Shown piece after piece: positions 1 through 9,853 of a stretch of DNA of 64,000 nt. Origin of the DNA: Symsagittifera roscoffensis (lineage: Eukaryota > Xenacoelomorpha > Acoela > Convolutidae); NCBI RefSeq assembly GCF_963678635.1, contig NC_087070.1, positions 11,320,539-11,384,538 on the forward strand, given 5' to 3'. The stretch's first letter is position 1. Each line of letters opens with the position of its first letter. The notes beneath the pieces were generated by a model. The model was not told the origin of the DNA. It did no database searches and worked only from the letters and a program-made list of their open reading frames with translations. The position numbers and the translations under genes are program-made.

Positions 1-2041
1 CTATTTTCCTTAATTGAGGTGTTAAGGTCATCATTAAGATTTCTGTCATTTTTGTGTTCTTATAATCGTGTGTATTTAATGAATATGTTTTTCGAACTAG
101 TGTTTCGATACGTACTGCTAATTGTTTGATGGTTTCATTTGGTAATCTGCGAATTTCATTACATAAAACTCTTTGTTGTTGTTTGTTTCTTTCGGAGTCA
201 AACATTTTTGAAAATTCTTGTGTAAATCTCTTCCAATTTGATTTTATTTCTATAGGCAATACTGAAAACCATTTTTGGGCTGCGCCGTCTAAGGTTGTCT
301 GTATCAACGCTGTGCGTCGATGTATCCAGTTTTGATGTAATGGCGTATTAATTGGTTCAGGTCCTATATTTAAAATTAAATTTGCTGTTACTGCATTTAA
401 AAAATCTTCTACAGAATATTCAGGGTCTGTTCCTGTGAATACCATTAAGGGTTTGTTTGATGTTATTGATGATCCACCCATAAGGTATGGATTCATTGTC
501 ATTTGTAATGATTCTGCTGCATTTGGCATTTGTGAAAAATTTGAAAGTTGATTTTTTGTTATTTCGTGTTGTTGAAGATAATATGGAAGTGGTATTTCAT
601 TTTGCATTTGTGTTGGTTGATATGAGTGTGTAATCATTGGGTTTTGTGGCTGAATTGGTTGAAAGGATTGTGTATTAATTGGGTTTTGCATTTGTATTGG
701 TTGTTGGTTTTGTGTATCTATCTGGTGTGGAAAAAAAATTCTATGATATGTATATGGTTTCTGCACTCCTTGTCCGTGATATTCTTGGGAATATGGTGCA
801 AATATATCTGGTTGTAAATAATCATCATCAGAGGATAGATAATCCGTTTGATGAGGTGCTTGTTTCTTATTTTTATTCTGTTGAAAGAATGGGTAATTTT
901 CACTACGATCCTGTGGAGGATGTGAATTAGTTTGAAAATTTACTGAGTTGGTTGTTGCCATTGGATTATCCCAATATCGAGATCTTATCTGATTATTATT
1001 ATTTTTTCGTGGGGGATAGTTTGTTTTTGATGAATGTGTGTAATTATAATTGTGTTCCGCAAAATTGTTTCTTGTGAACGTTCTGCGTGTTTTTGACGGT
1101 ATTGTCATGGGTCTATAGGTTTGATAATCCATGTGTGAATATTTTGGAGCAACCGAAGGTTTAACGGTTGATTGTAAGGTTACCTGTGCTAGTGAAGTGT
1201 GTGTATTTCTTGGTGTTGTTAAATTTGGACGTATCGGTGAAATACTTTGTTGTGTAGTTGTTGTTGTTTGGACGATTTCTTCATTTATGAAGTGTGATGG
1301 TGTCTGAATATCTTGTTGAGTGAGATTCCTAGTTCTATTAAGGTTTTCATTGTGTATGACGGTCGAGTTTAAACTGTTATTTCGAGTATCAGGCAAAAAT
1401 GTATTGTAGTTTAATGGTGTTGCGTCAATGGTTAATGGTACTACTCTTACATAATCTCTTGTATAAGATATTGTACTTATTGCTTGACTTGAGATTGATT
1501 GTGGGAAATCTATGAATGCATAATGAGACCATTCGGGGTCCCAAATGTAGTCTGACTGTTCTGTGATGGCGGTATCATCGTTTGAATTTTGAGGTCTAAA
1601 ATTTTTTCTTGCTTGTGAAATTAAATCTATATTATGTGTGAAATAATCTATTATAAACCATGCCAAAATTTTTTGTAAGTCATGTTTTGTATGTTGTGAA
1701 ACTTCATCTTTAGTGAAATTTTCTTTAATTATATGTAGGAAAGTTGAAAATAGTGTGATTTCATGTCGTACCCTTATATGTTTAGATGTCTCTGTCGGTG
1801 AGACATTTGGGATTGGGATTTCGTTTTCTAATATTGAGATATAACTATATATTATTGCAAAAACTTCATTAGTAAATATGGAGTTTGCTCTTTGTGAGTT
1901 ATGATATTGTATGCTTTTTATATATTCTGAGAATACTTTTGAAAATTCTAAATCAAGGTCGTCTGTTTGAATTACATATTTGCGGTGATTCGGTTTGGTG
2001 AGGTGAATTCTATGGTGTAGATTCCGTAGTGTTGTGTCAAA
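1..2041 (-). CDS. Gag (capsid region) of a Ty3/gypsy-like retrotransposon, runs off left edge
   Basis: The minus strand is open without a stop from 2041 to the window edge, about 680 codons, which is far beyond chance in such AT-rich DNA. The N-terminal half is rich in Asn, Gln, Thr and Pro. It is followed by a capsid-like helical part at roughly 470-1 (window coordinates) with the Ty3 Gag flavour: a TGTDPEYSVEDFLNAV stretch, then WIHRRTALIQ, DGAAQKWFSVLP and LCNEIRRLPNETIKQL. These resemble the retrotransposon gag domain, in which the sequence around a conserved Trp precedes a long helical bundle. No early Met is present, so translation probably enters from the overlapping upstream frame (1972-2256) by frameshift or splicing. 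The protease and polymerase would lie outside the window to the left. The absence of any stop suggests a young copy. Confidence 0.75.
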
Positions 2042-2256
2042 TTACATATATCTTTCAGATAGTGATCAATAATTTGTCTTTTGATTTTTACATCTGGGAA
2101 CTCTGTTTTACATGGGCTGATTCCGGGTTCAAACAAAATTAGGAGTAAATTCTTGCAAAATATATGCTGCCCTCTATCATTGGGTGCATCTACGAGGAAG
2201 GGGAAGATATCGTCATCATCTGGACTATCTTCACTTGGAGTGTGTGTTTGGCTCAT
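1972..2256 (-). CDS. Upstream frame of the same element, probable Gag N-terminus
   Basis: This 94-codon frame begins with ATG inside the last codons of the preceding ORF (26-bp overlap) and overlaps the long gag frame (open from 2041) by about 70 bp. It starts with an acidic Ser/Asp-rich segment (SEDSPDDDD) and continues into an ordinary mixed sequence. The long downstream frame lies at -1 relative to this one. I looked for an X XXY YYZ heptamer in the overlap and saw none, so a mutation, a splice or an unrecognised shift site could join them. No domain was recognised. Its position and tight overlap, rather than homology, support it as part of gag. Confidence 0.5.
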   Translation of the reverse strand: MSQTHTPSEDSPDDDDIFPFLVDAPNDRGQHIFCKNLLLILFEPGISPCKTEFPDVKIKRQIIDHYLKDICNLTQHYGIYTIEFTSPNRITANM

Positions 2257-2698
2257 TTTTTCGTTTAATGACTGTTAATAGGTAATTATCGATGTGTCTA
2301 ATTGGTTGATTCCAGTTATATAAGTGTACTGGTTTGTGTTTATATTGCTTTTTTATTCGTCTTTTTCCTCTTTTTGATGAATTTGAAGTTGTTTCTGAGT
2401 CGGAAAAATATAATTGATCGTGAATGGGGCAATTTTTATTTATAGATTCTTTTAATTTATAAAGTTCGTCTAAATTGCTGGTTTCCGATTCTGAAAATGC
2501 GTTTCTATTTTTGGAAAATCTTTTTCGTGTTATTTGTCTTTGTTTGGTTATTATTTTTCTTTTTAGTGTTTGTCGTTTTGTTCTAATATATCCAACTGTT
2601 TGTGTATGAGGCGTGATTACAAGGTCGTATTTCTTGTTATCTATTTCACAGTTGTGTAAAACGATTGTTTGTTTGTTTCCTAGATTTTTAAATGACAT
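2231..2698 (-). CDS. Basic 155-aa protein, first ORF of the left retroelement
   Basis: The ORF reads from 2698 to 2231 and is strongly basic in its middle (RTKRQTLKRKIITKQRQ and a later KRGKRRIKKQYKHK run), with Ser/Glu patches between. No conserved domain was recognised. It is the first frame after the repeat-rich leader at 2700-3360, and its end overlaps the next ATG, the arrangement of co-expressed retroelement frames. It could be a nucleic-acid-binding leader protein or a Gag N-terminal extension. The start was taken at the first ATG; upstream sequence on this strand soon carries stops. Confidence 0.45.
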   Translation of the reverse strand: MSFKNLGNKQTIVLHNCEIDNKKYDLVITPHTQTVGYIRTKRQTLKRKIITKQRQITRKRFSKNRNAFSESETSNLDELYKLKESINKNCPIHDQLYFSDSETTSNSSKRGKRRIKKQYKHKPVHLYNWNQPIRHIDNYLLTVIKRKNEPNTHSK

Positions 2699-2699
2699 A

Positions 2700-3360
2700 A
2701 GGTTTAGGATGAGGGATGCAAAAAGTTGTTAGATGATTTCTATTTTCTTAAACTTTTAGTCCTTACGATTTTTTGGTTAGCTTAACCTGGGTCTATTTGT
2801 TCAGGGTTGGAGAGAAAACTATATCGATTCCGAAGAATGATTTTTTACTTTCTCGTGGCTAGTATAAGCTAAGGTGTGAACTTACTTAATCTTACTTAGG
2901 GGTAGTGATTGTGTTCAAGGGTTGGAGAATAGTAAATCGATCCACAAGGTTCAGGTATAATTAGAACGCGAGTAGTTCGTTAGATACTATTTTAAACTTA
3001 CTAAGTCTAAGATTTATCCTGGGTCTGGTAAGAGGAGGGTTCAAGTGAAGGATGAATAACCGAAGTTCTTCACTGTTTATCCTAATTTGAATGATTAGTT
3101 TTGTTTAAAAATTTCTATTAGTCTTGGGTTTTTTGAAAGGGTTGGATAGTGAATCGACGTTTGAGGTCGTTAGACACTAGCTAAGTGGGTGGGGGAGAAC
3201 AAAATTGTTCTTTTTGATCCAAGGATAGGCCTTGATGATCAAGTTTTAAATTTAATTAAATAGAAAATGAATTAAGATCCAAGGATAAGCCTTGATGATC
3301 TGATTTTAAAATTAAGTGAATTTAAGTTTAAAATGGTTTAAATTTGTTTAAGAAAAAGAT
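2700..3360 (-). repeat. Repeat-rich leader or LTR region of the left retroelement
   Basis: Four degenerate copies of a block containing GGGTTGGA followed by an ATCGA motif recur about every 100-120 bp (near 2804, 2918, 3037 and 3138). Further right, a 25-bp near-palindrome (GATCCAAGGATA core, ending TTGATGATC) occurs twice, 60 bp apart (3216 and 3276). These lie just upstream of the first ORF of the minus-strand element, so they belong to its 5' leader or LTR. I could not fix LTR ends or a primer binding site because the partner LTR is outside the window. Confidence 0.45.
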
Positions 3361-4089
3361 TTAGTTTTTTAATGATATTAGTGAGCTTATGATTGCTGTT
3401 ATGTTTTAGGTGATGAAGCTGGGACAACTGATGATTTTATGATTACTAACAGTTTATTGTCATGCTACTAATTTTTGTTTTGATTTTCAATAAATATTTT
3501 CCAAACATGTTTTATATAATACTGCAGAACAAATGCTTGTAGAACAACTGTGTTCAGAATATTTGATATGTTCACTCGCCATAATCAATTACAAGGACCC
3601 GATAAAATGGTTTACGGACAATAAATGGTAAATTAGAAAAAGTTAAAATGCGGAAAAAAAAAGCAGAAAAAAACTTCAAAAAGATCTGCTCAGTTTTTCA
3701 CAATAATTTAATTGTTCATTTATTTTATGGCCAATTGAACCAATCATGAGTGAGATTTTTTCTCTTGACACTAACAATTTTCTCCAAATACTTCATACCT
3801 TTGTTTTCTTATCTCGATCGTGATAAGCTTACGACTTGTTACTTTTTTAGATTGCTGCACGGATTTGACCAAACAGTTTGATTTTGTTTGTCATTTGAAC
3901 GGATGTTTTCGAAATACTTATAATATTACTTCAATCATGCATCGGATATCTCAGTCTATCAAGAACAAAAATGCTCGAGGTAACAAAATGATAACTTACA
4001 TATAAAAAAGGTACAACAAAACATTCTCCACGACGCAACCCCCCATCAGATAGACCAAGTTAACATCTCCACCCAAGCATTTAATTCGA
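3361..4089. other. No gene seen
   Basis: AT-rich sequence with only short chance frames. No repeats shared with the rest of the window were noticed. The 5' LTR of the left element could extend into it. Confidence 0.5.
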
Positions 4090-7000
4090 GTCACCCTTTG
4101 GTACTATTTTAAGGCATCAGTTTTTGGCTGATCGCCCCCGAAAATTTTCTGGAGGCTCTGAGTTAGGACCGATGTGGTTAACTCATAGAGTAATTTCGGA
4201 TAGCGTACACCGTCTGCTCGTCACGCTATCTTATTTTCGGCCGGATAGATTCGTGCAACTTCTAAGTCTAATACCGATCCTAATCTTTCTCTTATACTAT
4301 CTAGTCTCAGGTTGTTTAACTAGTCTCTGCTAGGCTCAATAGATCTAGGGTATACTGGTTTATTGCGGCTGCTGAAGTTCTCTTGGAGAGGATACTAATT
4401 TTTAAGTTAAATTCAAATCTCTCTGGTGCTGAAATTACAAGTAATTTCAGCACTTACAAATAAGTGGGTTGTTAGTTAGATGGATCATGATTGGTTAATA
4501 TTAAATACCTTACAGTGGTAAAATATCTAATTTATCCAATCATAAAATGTAGTTTAGATCAGGTTCCAGCTCGTTTGACGCAATAAAGATAACTTTTGAG
4601 GGGAATTTGCAAAAATCGTTTTGGCCTGTTTTTTTCAAAAATTAGTCTGCGGCGCCAGAAACTTAATTAAAATAGGGTCTTCATATTGCACAGTGTTGTC
4701 CGGTGTTGCACTGAAAAAGCAATGGTTTACAAGATTGGGATTGAAAAGGCAAATGTTGTCGGATTATGGCATTGAGTCTACGAATAAGATATCATTATAA
4801 GTAATCAGATCAATTGAATTATTCACTCTTATGCATTCGTATAAAATGTGTTTTTTTTTTACTTTTCACATTAAAAAATATCAAATTTATTATTAAAAAA
4901 ATTGAGCAGGAAGCGGGATGAGATAAGAGCACACTGCAAACAAATGTGTACATTTAATGTAACTAGCCGAAACCCCACCCCGACCTCGCAGTCTCAGTTT
5001 TATGCTAAAACCACTAGTTTAGAAAATTGGAATAAAAAAGCAAATAAGGAGCTCCGATTATGGCCTTGAGTGTACTAGCAAGTTATCATTCTAATTGGAT
5101 AAAGAGAACTTTTCGCTATAGTTTTTTGGGGTGGGCCACGTCTCCCTTCAGGGTCCCCCCAATCTTTGGTACTATTTCAAGACAAAAATGTTTGGTTGAA
5201 GGCCCGCAAAATTGTTCTAGTGGCACCTTTTGCCCCAATGTAGAATATTTTGGAGAGGAAAAGCGGGAAAAGCGCATTTTTTGGTCAAAACTTTGAGAAG
5301 ATTGGAAAACTGCTTCGGCGTTAATATTTCTTCTGCGGCATAGAACTTTTAGTCATAACAATGTTTTAAAAATGCACTGTGTTTCCCGATGTTTCATTGG
5401 AAAGTTACATATCTCTTTTTCCAAAAAAAAATTGAGCAGAAGGCCGGATGAGATGAGAAAACAGTGCAAACAATTGTTTACAGCTAATACAACTAGCCAA
5501 AACCCCACTCCAACTCTCAGTCTCAATTGTATGCTGTAACCACTGGTTTACAAGATGAGGAATTGAATCTACTATTAGATATCAAAATCGGATAAATATA
5601 ACTATTTGCTAAATTCGCTAAATTTTAGATGTGGTCAGTAGCGGATTGAGGGAGGAGAAGTATGCCTCGTTGCATTATCCCATTTGTACCGTTTCAAGAA
5701 ATTTTTTTGGCTGATCGCGATCAAATTGTTCTAGCGGCACATTCGGCACGGAAATAGATAATTTTTAGGGAGCGGGAAAACGCATCTTTTTGGTGAAAAC
5801 TATCAATAGTTCGTAGAATCACTTTGGCCTGTTTTTTCATGAATTTTTCTGAACCTCAGAGAACTTGGTCAAAAATGGCTCTTAATAACTCTCAGTATTG
5901 CCCGATGATGCATTGAAAAATATCAATCCGTATTTTGAAAAGTTTTGAGCAGAAGGCGGGATGAGCTAAGAACGTACAGCAAAAAATTGTGTACATTCAT
6001 ACAATTATGCGAGCCAAACCTCGCAGTCTCAATTTTTTGCTGCAATCAATAGTTTAAAAAATAGGGACTAAAAAGGCAAATATGCTCCGATTATGTCCTT
6101 GGGTGTACTAGTAAGGGGGAGGGGACGTCGCGCTTCAGGATCCTCCTCAACCATTGGTACTATTTTAAGACAGGAATTTTTGACTGAAAGCCCCCAAAAA
6201 TGTTCTAGCGGCACCTTTGCTGCCAATGTAAATTATTTTGGAAAGGAAAAGCGAAAAAGCGCAATATTTAGTCAAAACATTGAGAAGATTGGAAAATTAC
6301 GTCGGCCTATTTTCTATAATTCTTCTGCGACATAGAGATTTTGACCATATAACTGTCCTAGTAATGCACTTTGTTGCCAGATGTTGCATTGGAATGCTTC
6401 AAATCTCTTTTTTTTTTTAAAAAGTGAGCAGAAGGCGGGATGAGATAAGAACACACTGCAAACAATTGTTTTCAGTTAATACAACTACTCAAAATCTCAC
6501 CTCAACCTTTCAGTCTCAATTTTAGAATGAGGGTAAAAGCTTTTTTCTTTTGTTGAAAACTTAGAATCACTTTGGCCTGTTTCTTCATAAATTTGTCTGA
6601 AGCGCAGTGAATTTGGTATAAAATTGCTCTTAATAACTCTTAATGCTCTTAATAGCCCGATTTGCATTGAAAAAAATATCAATCCAATTTTTGAAAAGTT
6701 TTGAGCAGAAGGCGGGATGAGCTAAGAACATACAGCAAAAAGTTGTGTACAATTCATACAATTACCCGAGCCCAACCTCGCAGTCTCAATTTTATGCTGT
6801 TATCAATAGTTTAAAAGATAAGGACTGATAAGGCAAACACGATCGGATGACGGCATTTAGTCTACTAGTAAGATATCTTTCCAATCGGATAAAGTAAACT
6901 AAACGCTATATTCACAACAATTTAGTTGTAGCAGTAGCAGACATAGTGCGGGTGGGGGTCGCCTTCAGAGTCCCTCCTTCGGTACTATGTCATGACAAAA

Positions 7001-8365
7001 AGTTTGGCTTATCGCCCCCAAAGTTGTTCTAGCGGCACCTTTGGTGCCAATATAGAATATTTAGGAGAGGGAGGACGAAAAACTGCAATTTTTTAGTCAA
7101 AATTTTCCAAATATCGAAAATTGCTCCGGTCCGTTTTTTTCAAATGTTACTTTGCGGCGCAGAAAGTTTTATACAAAAAAGATCATAAAAAGCACACTGT
7201 TGCCCGATGTTTATTGAAAACTATCAAATCAATCTTTGAAAAATTTTGAGCAGAAGGCGTAGTTAGGTACGAAAACACTGCAAAAAACTGTGTACATTTC
7301 TTAAAAATAACAAAAACGCCACACCAACCTCGCATACTGAACTTTATGCTGTAACCACATGCTGTAACCACGGTTCACAGGATTAGAGTAAAAAAGCAAA
7401 CTAGCTCGGATTATGGGATTGAGTCTGCTAGTAATTATCATTCTAGCCTGATAGAGTGAATTATTCGCTAAAATCATAAAACAAAATGTGATCAATAGTG
7501 GGTTTAGGGAGGAGGAGTACGCCTCGGTTCGGGTCCCTCATTTGGTATCATTTCCTGAAATCAAATTTTAGCTGATTGACCTCAAAAGTTTTCTAGCGGC
7601 ACCTTTGGTGGCAATATAGAATTTGTTTGAGGAGGAGGGAGAAAACGCATCGTTTTGGTCAAAACTTTCCGAAGTTCGTAGAATTACTTTGACCTGTTTT
7701 TTCAAAAATTCTTTCACGGCGCAGAAAATTTGACAAAATAGGGTTTTAATAAATCTCAGTGTTGCCCGATGCTGCATTGAAAAAGGTCAATCATTTTTTT
7801 GAAAAATTTTGAGCAGAAAGCGGGATGAGATAAGATCACACTACAAACAGTTGTGTACTTTTAAAACAACTGGCCAAAATCCCACCCCAACTTCTCAGGC
7901 TCAACTTTATGCTGTAACCATTAGTTTACAAGATTAAGAACAAAAGAGCAAATAGGCGCGGATTATGGCATTGAGTCTAGTTATAAGATGTCATTATAAC
8001 TGGATAAAGCGAATTAATCGCAAAAACTTAGAAGTGGGCAATAGTGGATATATGGAAGGGGTGCGCCTCCCTTCAGGTCCTTCCTTTGGTACTTTTTCAA
8101 GACATTAATTTTTGGCTTATTGCCCCCAAAACTGTTCTAGCGGTGCCTTTGGCGCCATTATAGAATATTTTGAGGGTGAGGGCAAAAAGACACAATTGGT
8201 TGGTCAAAATTTCCCAAAGTTTGTCAAGTCGCTTTGCTTGTCTTTCAAAAAGTCGCCTGCGTCCAATAGGTTCTTAATATTTTTTGAAAAGGGTTCTGAA
8301 AATCAATTCGGTCGACCTGAAATCCGCAACCCCACACCTCGAGAAAATCCTATATCCGCCCCTAC
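4090..8365. repeat. Tandem array of a MITE-like unit of roughly 480-560 bp
   Basis: A landmark GAGCAGAAGGCGGGATGAG (with variants) recurs at 4904, 5434, 5947, 6426, 6703, 7247 and 7811, giving spacings of 530, 513, 479, 277, 544 and 564 bp. One unit is therefore internally deleted. Each unit also carries a segment resembling 'TTCTAGCGGCACCTTTGG', then 'GCCAATATAGAAT', and a 'GGCCTGTTTTTTC' segment. The first unit is split by unrelated sequence at about 4145-4600. Several units begin near a 'GTGGATATAGGG'-like motif and the array ends with 'CTATATCCGCC', matching the terminal inverted repeats of the single copies at 20748 and 63321. No coding capacity was recognised. Confidence 0.8.
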
Positions 8366-8577
8366 TTGAGGGGAGAAGAGATAATATGTGTACAGATACA
8401 TAAACAACATGGGGCGCTCTCATTCATTTTCATGTTATTATATTATCTAAAACAGCAAAATTATATAGTCGGAAAACTTGATAAAAATTTTAACGGAAAT
8501 TTTGCATGGTAAAACTTTCTAAAAAAATTAAGGCAGGAAAACGCTTTAAGAAATCTGAATTATCATTTTGTTGTCTG

Positions 8578-9322
8578 AGTTAACAAAGCGGTTCTTTCTG
8601 CTCCTCGTTTTCTAAACGTTGGTTTTGGGCACAAAATTTATGGACCTGCAATCGAAGTTGATACAATTTTTGTGCACGAAAATTTGATGCAGGAAATCGA
8701 AGAGCACAAAATACCTGGAATTTTGAACCAACGTTTGGATTCTGTTAGTGATTCAAAAAAAGAGGCTTTTTGCTTTATTTACGATGCTGATTTTGATGAG
8801 ATATATAAAAATAAAAATAAACCCGGTATCTTTGAGCGGCTTACCAGTTTACCCAATTTTAACAGCTTAGTCAAGATTAGACCCAATCATAAGAATCTGT
8901 ACAAAGACTTCTTGAATGAAAATTACAGTAAAGTGTTTTCAGCTGAATATAAAATTTGCTATATTCTTTTACGCTTACCAGCATGTATTAGTGTGCCATG
9001 CTTACGAATGATATATCAACTGATTTCAAGAGCCAGAGTCTTTTGTTACTTAATGCTTGTGGTCGATTCGACTCTAGACGTCGCAACACCGGTTTCAAAT
9101 GAACTGCCTTTGAAGAGATCTTCAGTGCATAGCTTTCCGCAAGACAGTATTGAGAGCTTCGTTTACCCTCTGGAATTGTTGTTCAATGTGCTCGAAGAGG
9201 CTAGAGTCACATTCTATGGACAGAAAAATTTATGCACCACTAAATTAAACCAAAAATTTACAAAAAACAATGATGCGCTGCAAAACTTTTATGACAATCC
9301 AATTCGAAACTCAGATTCCTGA
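8578..9322 (+). CDS. Unrecognised ORF, about 216-247 aa
   Basis: The frame is open from about 8578; the first ATG is at 8672 and the stop follows 'NSDS' at 9322. The protein has mixed composition, not simple repeats: a 'FIYDADFDEIY' segment, a Cys-containing hydrophobic segment near residues 95-130, and a C-terminal Asn/Lys-rich tail. I recognise no family. It begins about 200 bp right of the MITE array and ends 250 bp before a hairpin MITE, so it may be a relic of a mobile-element protein or one exon of a gene whose other exons I cannot see. Its length in AT-rich DNA makes chance less likely but not impossible. Confidence 0.35.
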
Positions 9323-9570
9323 AAACAAATACCTTTAGCTAGTTATTTATTCAATATCTTTGCTTCTAATATTTATAAATAGTGCCTTTTCAAGATGAGA
9401 TTGGGAGGCTTTCAATCTATGGAGTTGAACGGAGACAAAAATTTGTGGTCTGTACCGGGTTAATTTTTACCCTACCAATCAACGCGATGGTTGGTAAATA
9501 AGACGACACTAATTTATGAGGGTGTCAAACCCCTGAGGGGAGAGGGTACGTCCGCAATCCCCCCCTTCAT

Positions 9571-9853
9571 AAATCCGCCCCTGCACAATTTTCCGTAGTC
9601 ATTTTCGGTTTATTTGTACAAAAAATTCAGCCTAGACTATGTCATAGACAAAAAAAACACAACCTACAAAAAAGCAAAACATTTAAAAAAAATAAAAAGC
9701 GCAGTTAACGAGATCCTCATAAACTACAATGTTTTTTTTTGTTTTGCTTTTTTTGTTATTTGTGTTTTTTTTTTGTCTATGACATAGTCTAGGCTGAATT
9801 TTTTGTACAAATAAAACGAAAGCGACAACATAGTTCTGTGCAGGGGCGGATTT
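9571..9853. mobile_element. Hairpin MITE (near-perfect inverted repeat)
   Basis: AAATCCGCCCCTGCAC at 9571 is mirrored by its exact reverse complement ending at 9853. Further in, the arm starting TTTATTTGTACAAAAAATTC near 9609, followed by a segment containing CTAGACTATGTCATAGACA, is mirrored at about 9755-9815. The two arms span about 280 bp with a short A/T-rich centre. This is the form of a foldback or MITE element with no protein. The outer GGCGGATTT end is shared with the units at 4090-8365, 20748 and 63321, so all may belong to one superfamily. Confidence 0.75.

Noticed and set aside
4904-7850. CRISPR-like repeat array
   Set aside because: Repeats are about 500 bp apart, long, diverged and in an animal genome; there are no short direct repeats with unique spacers.
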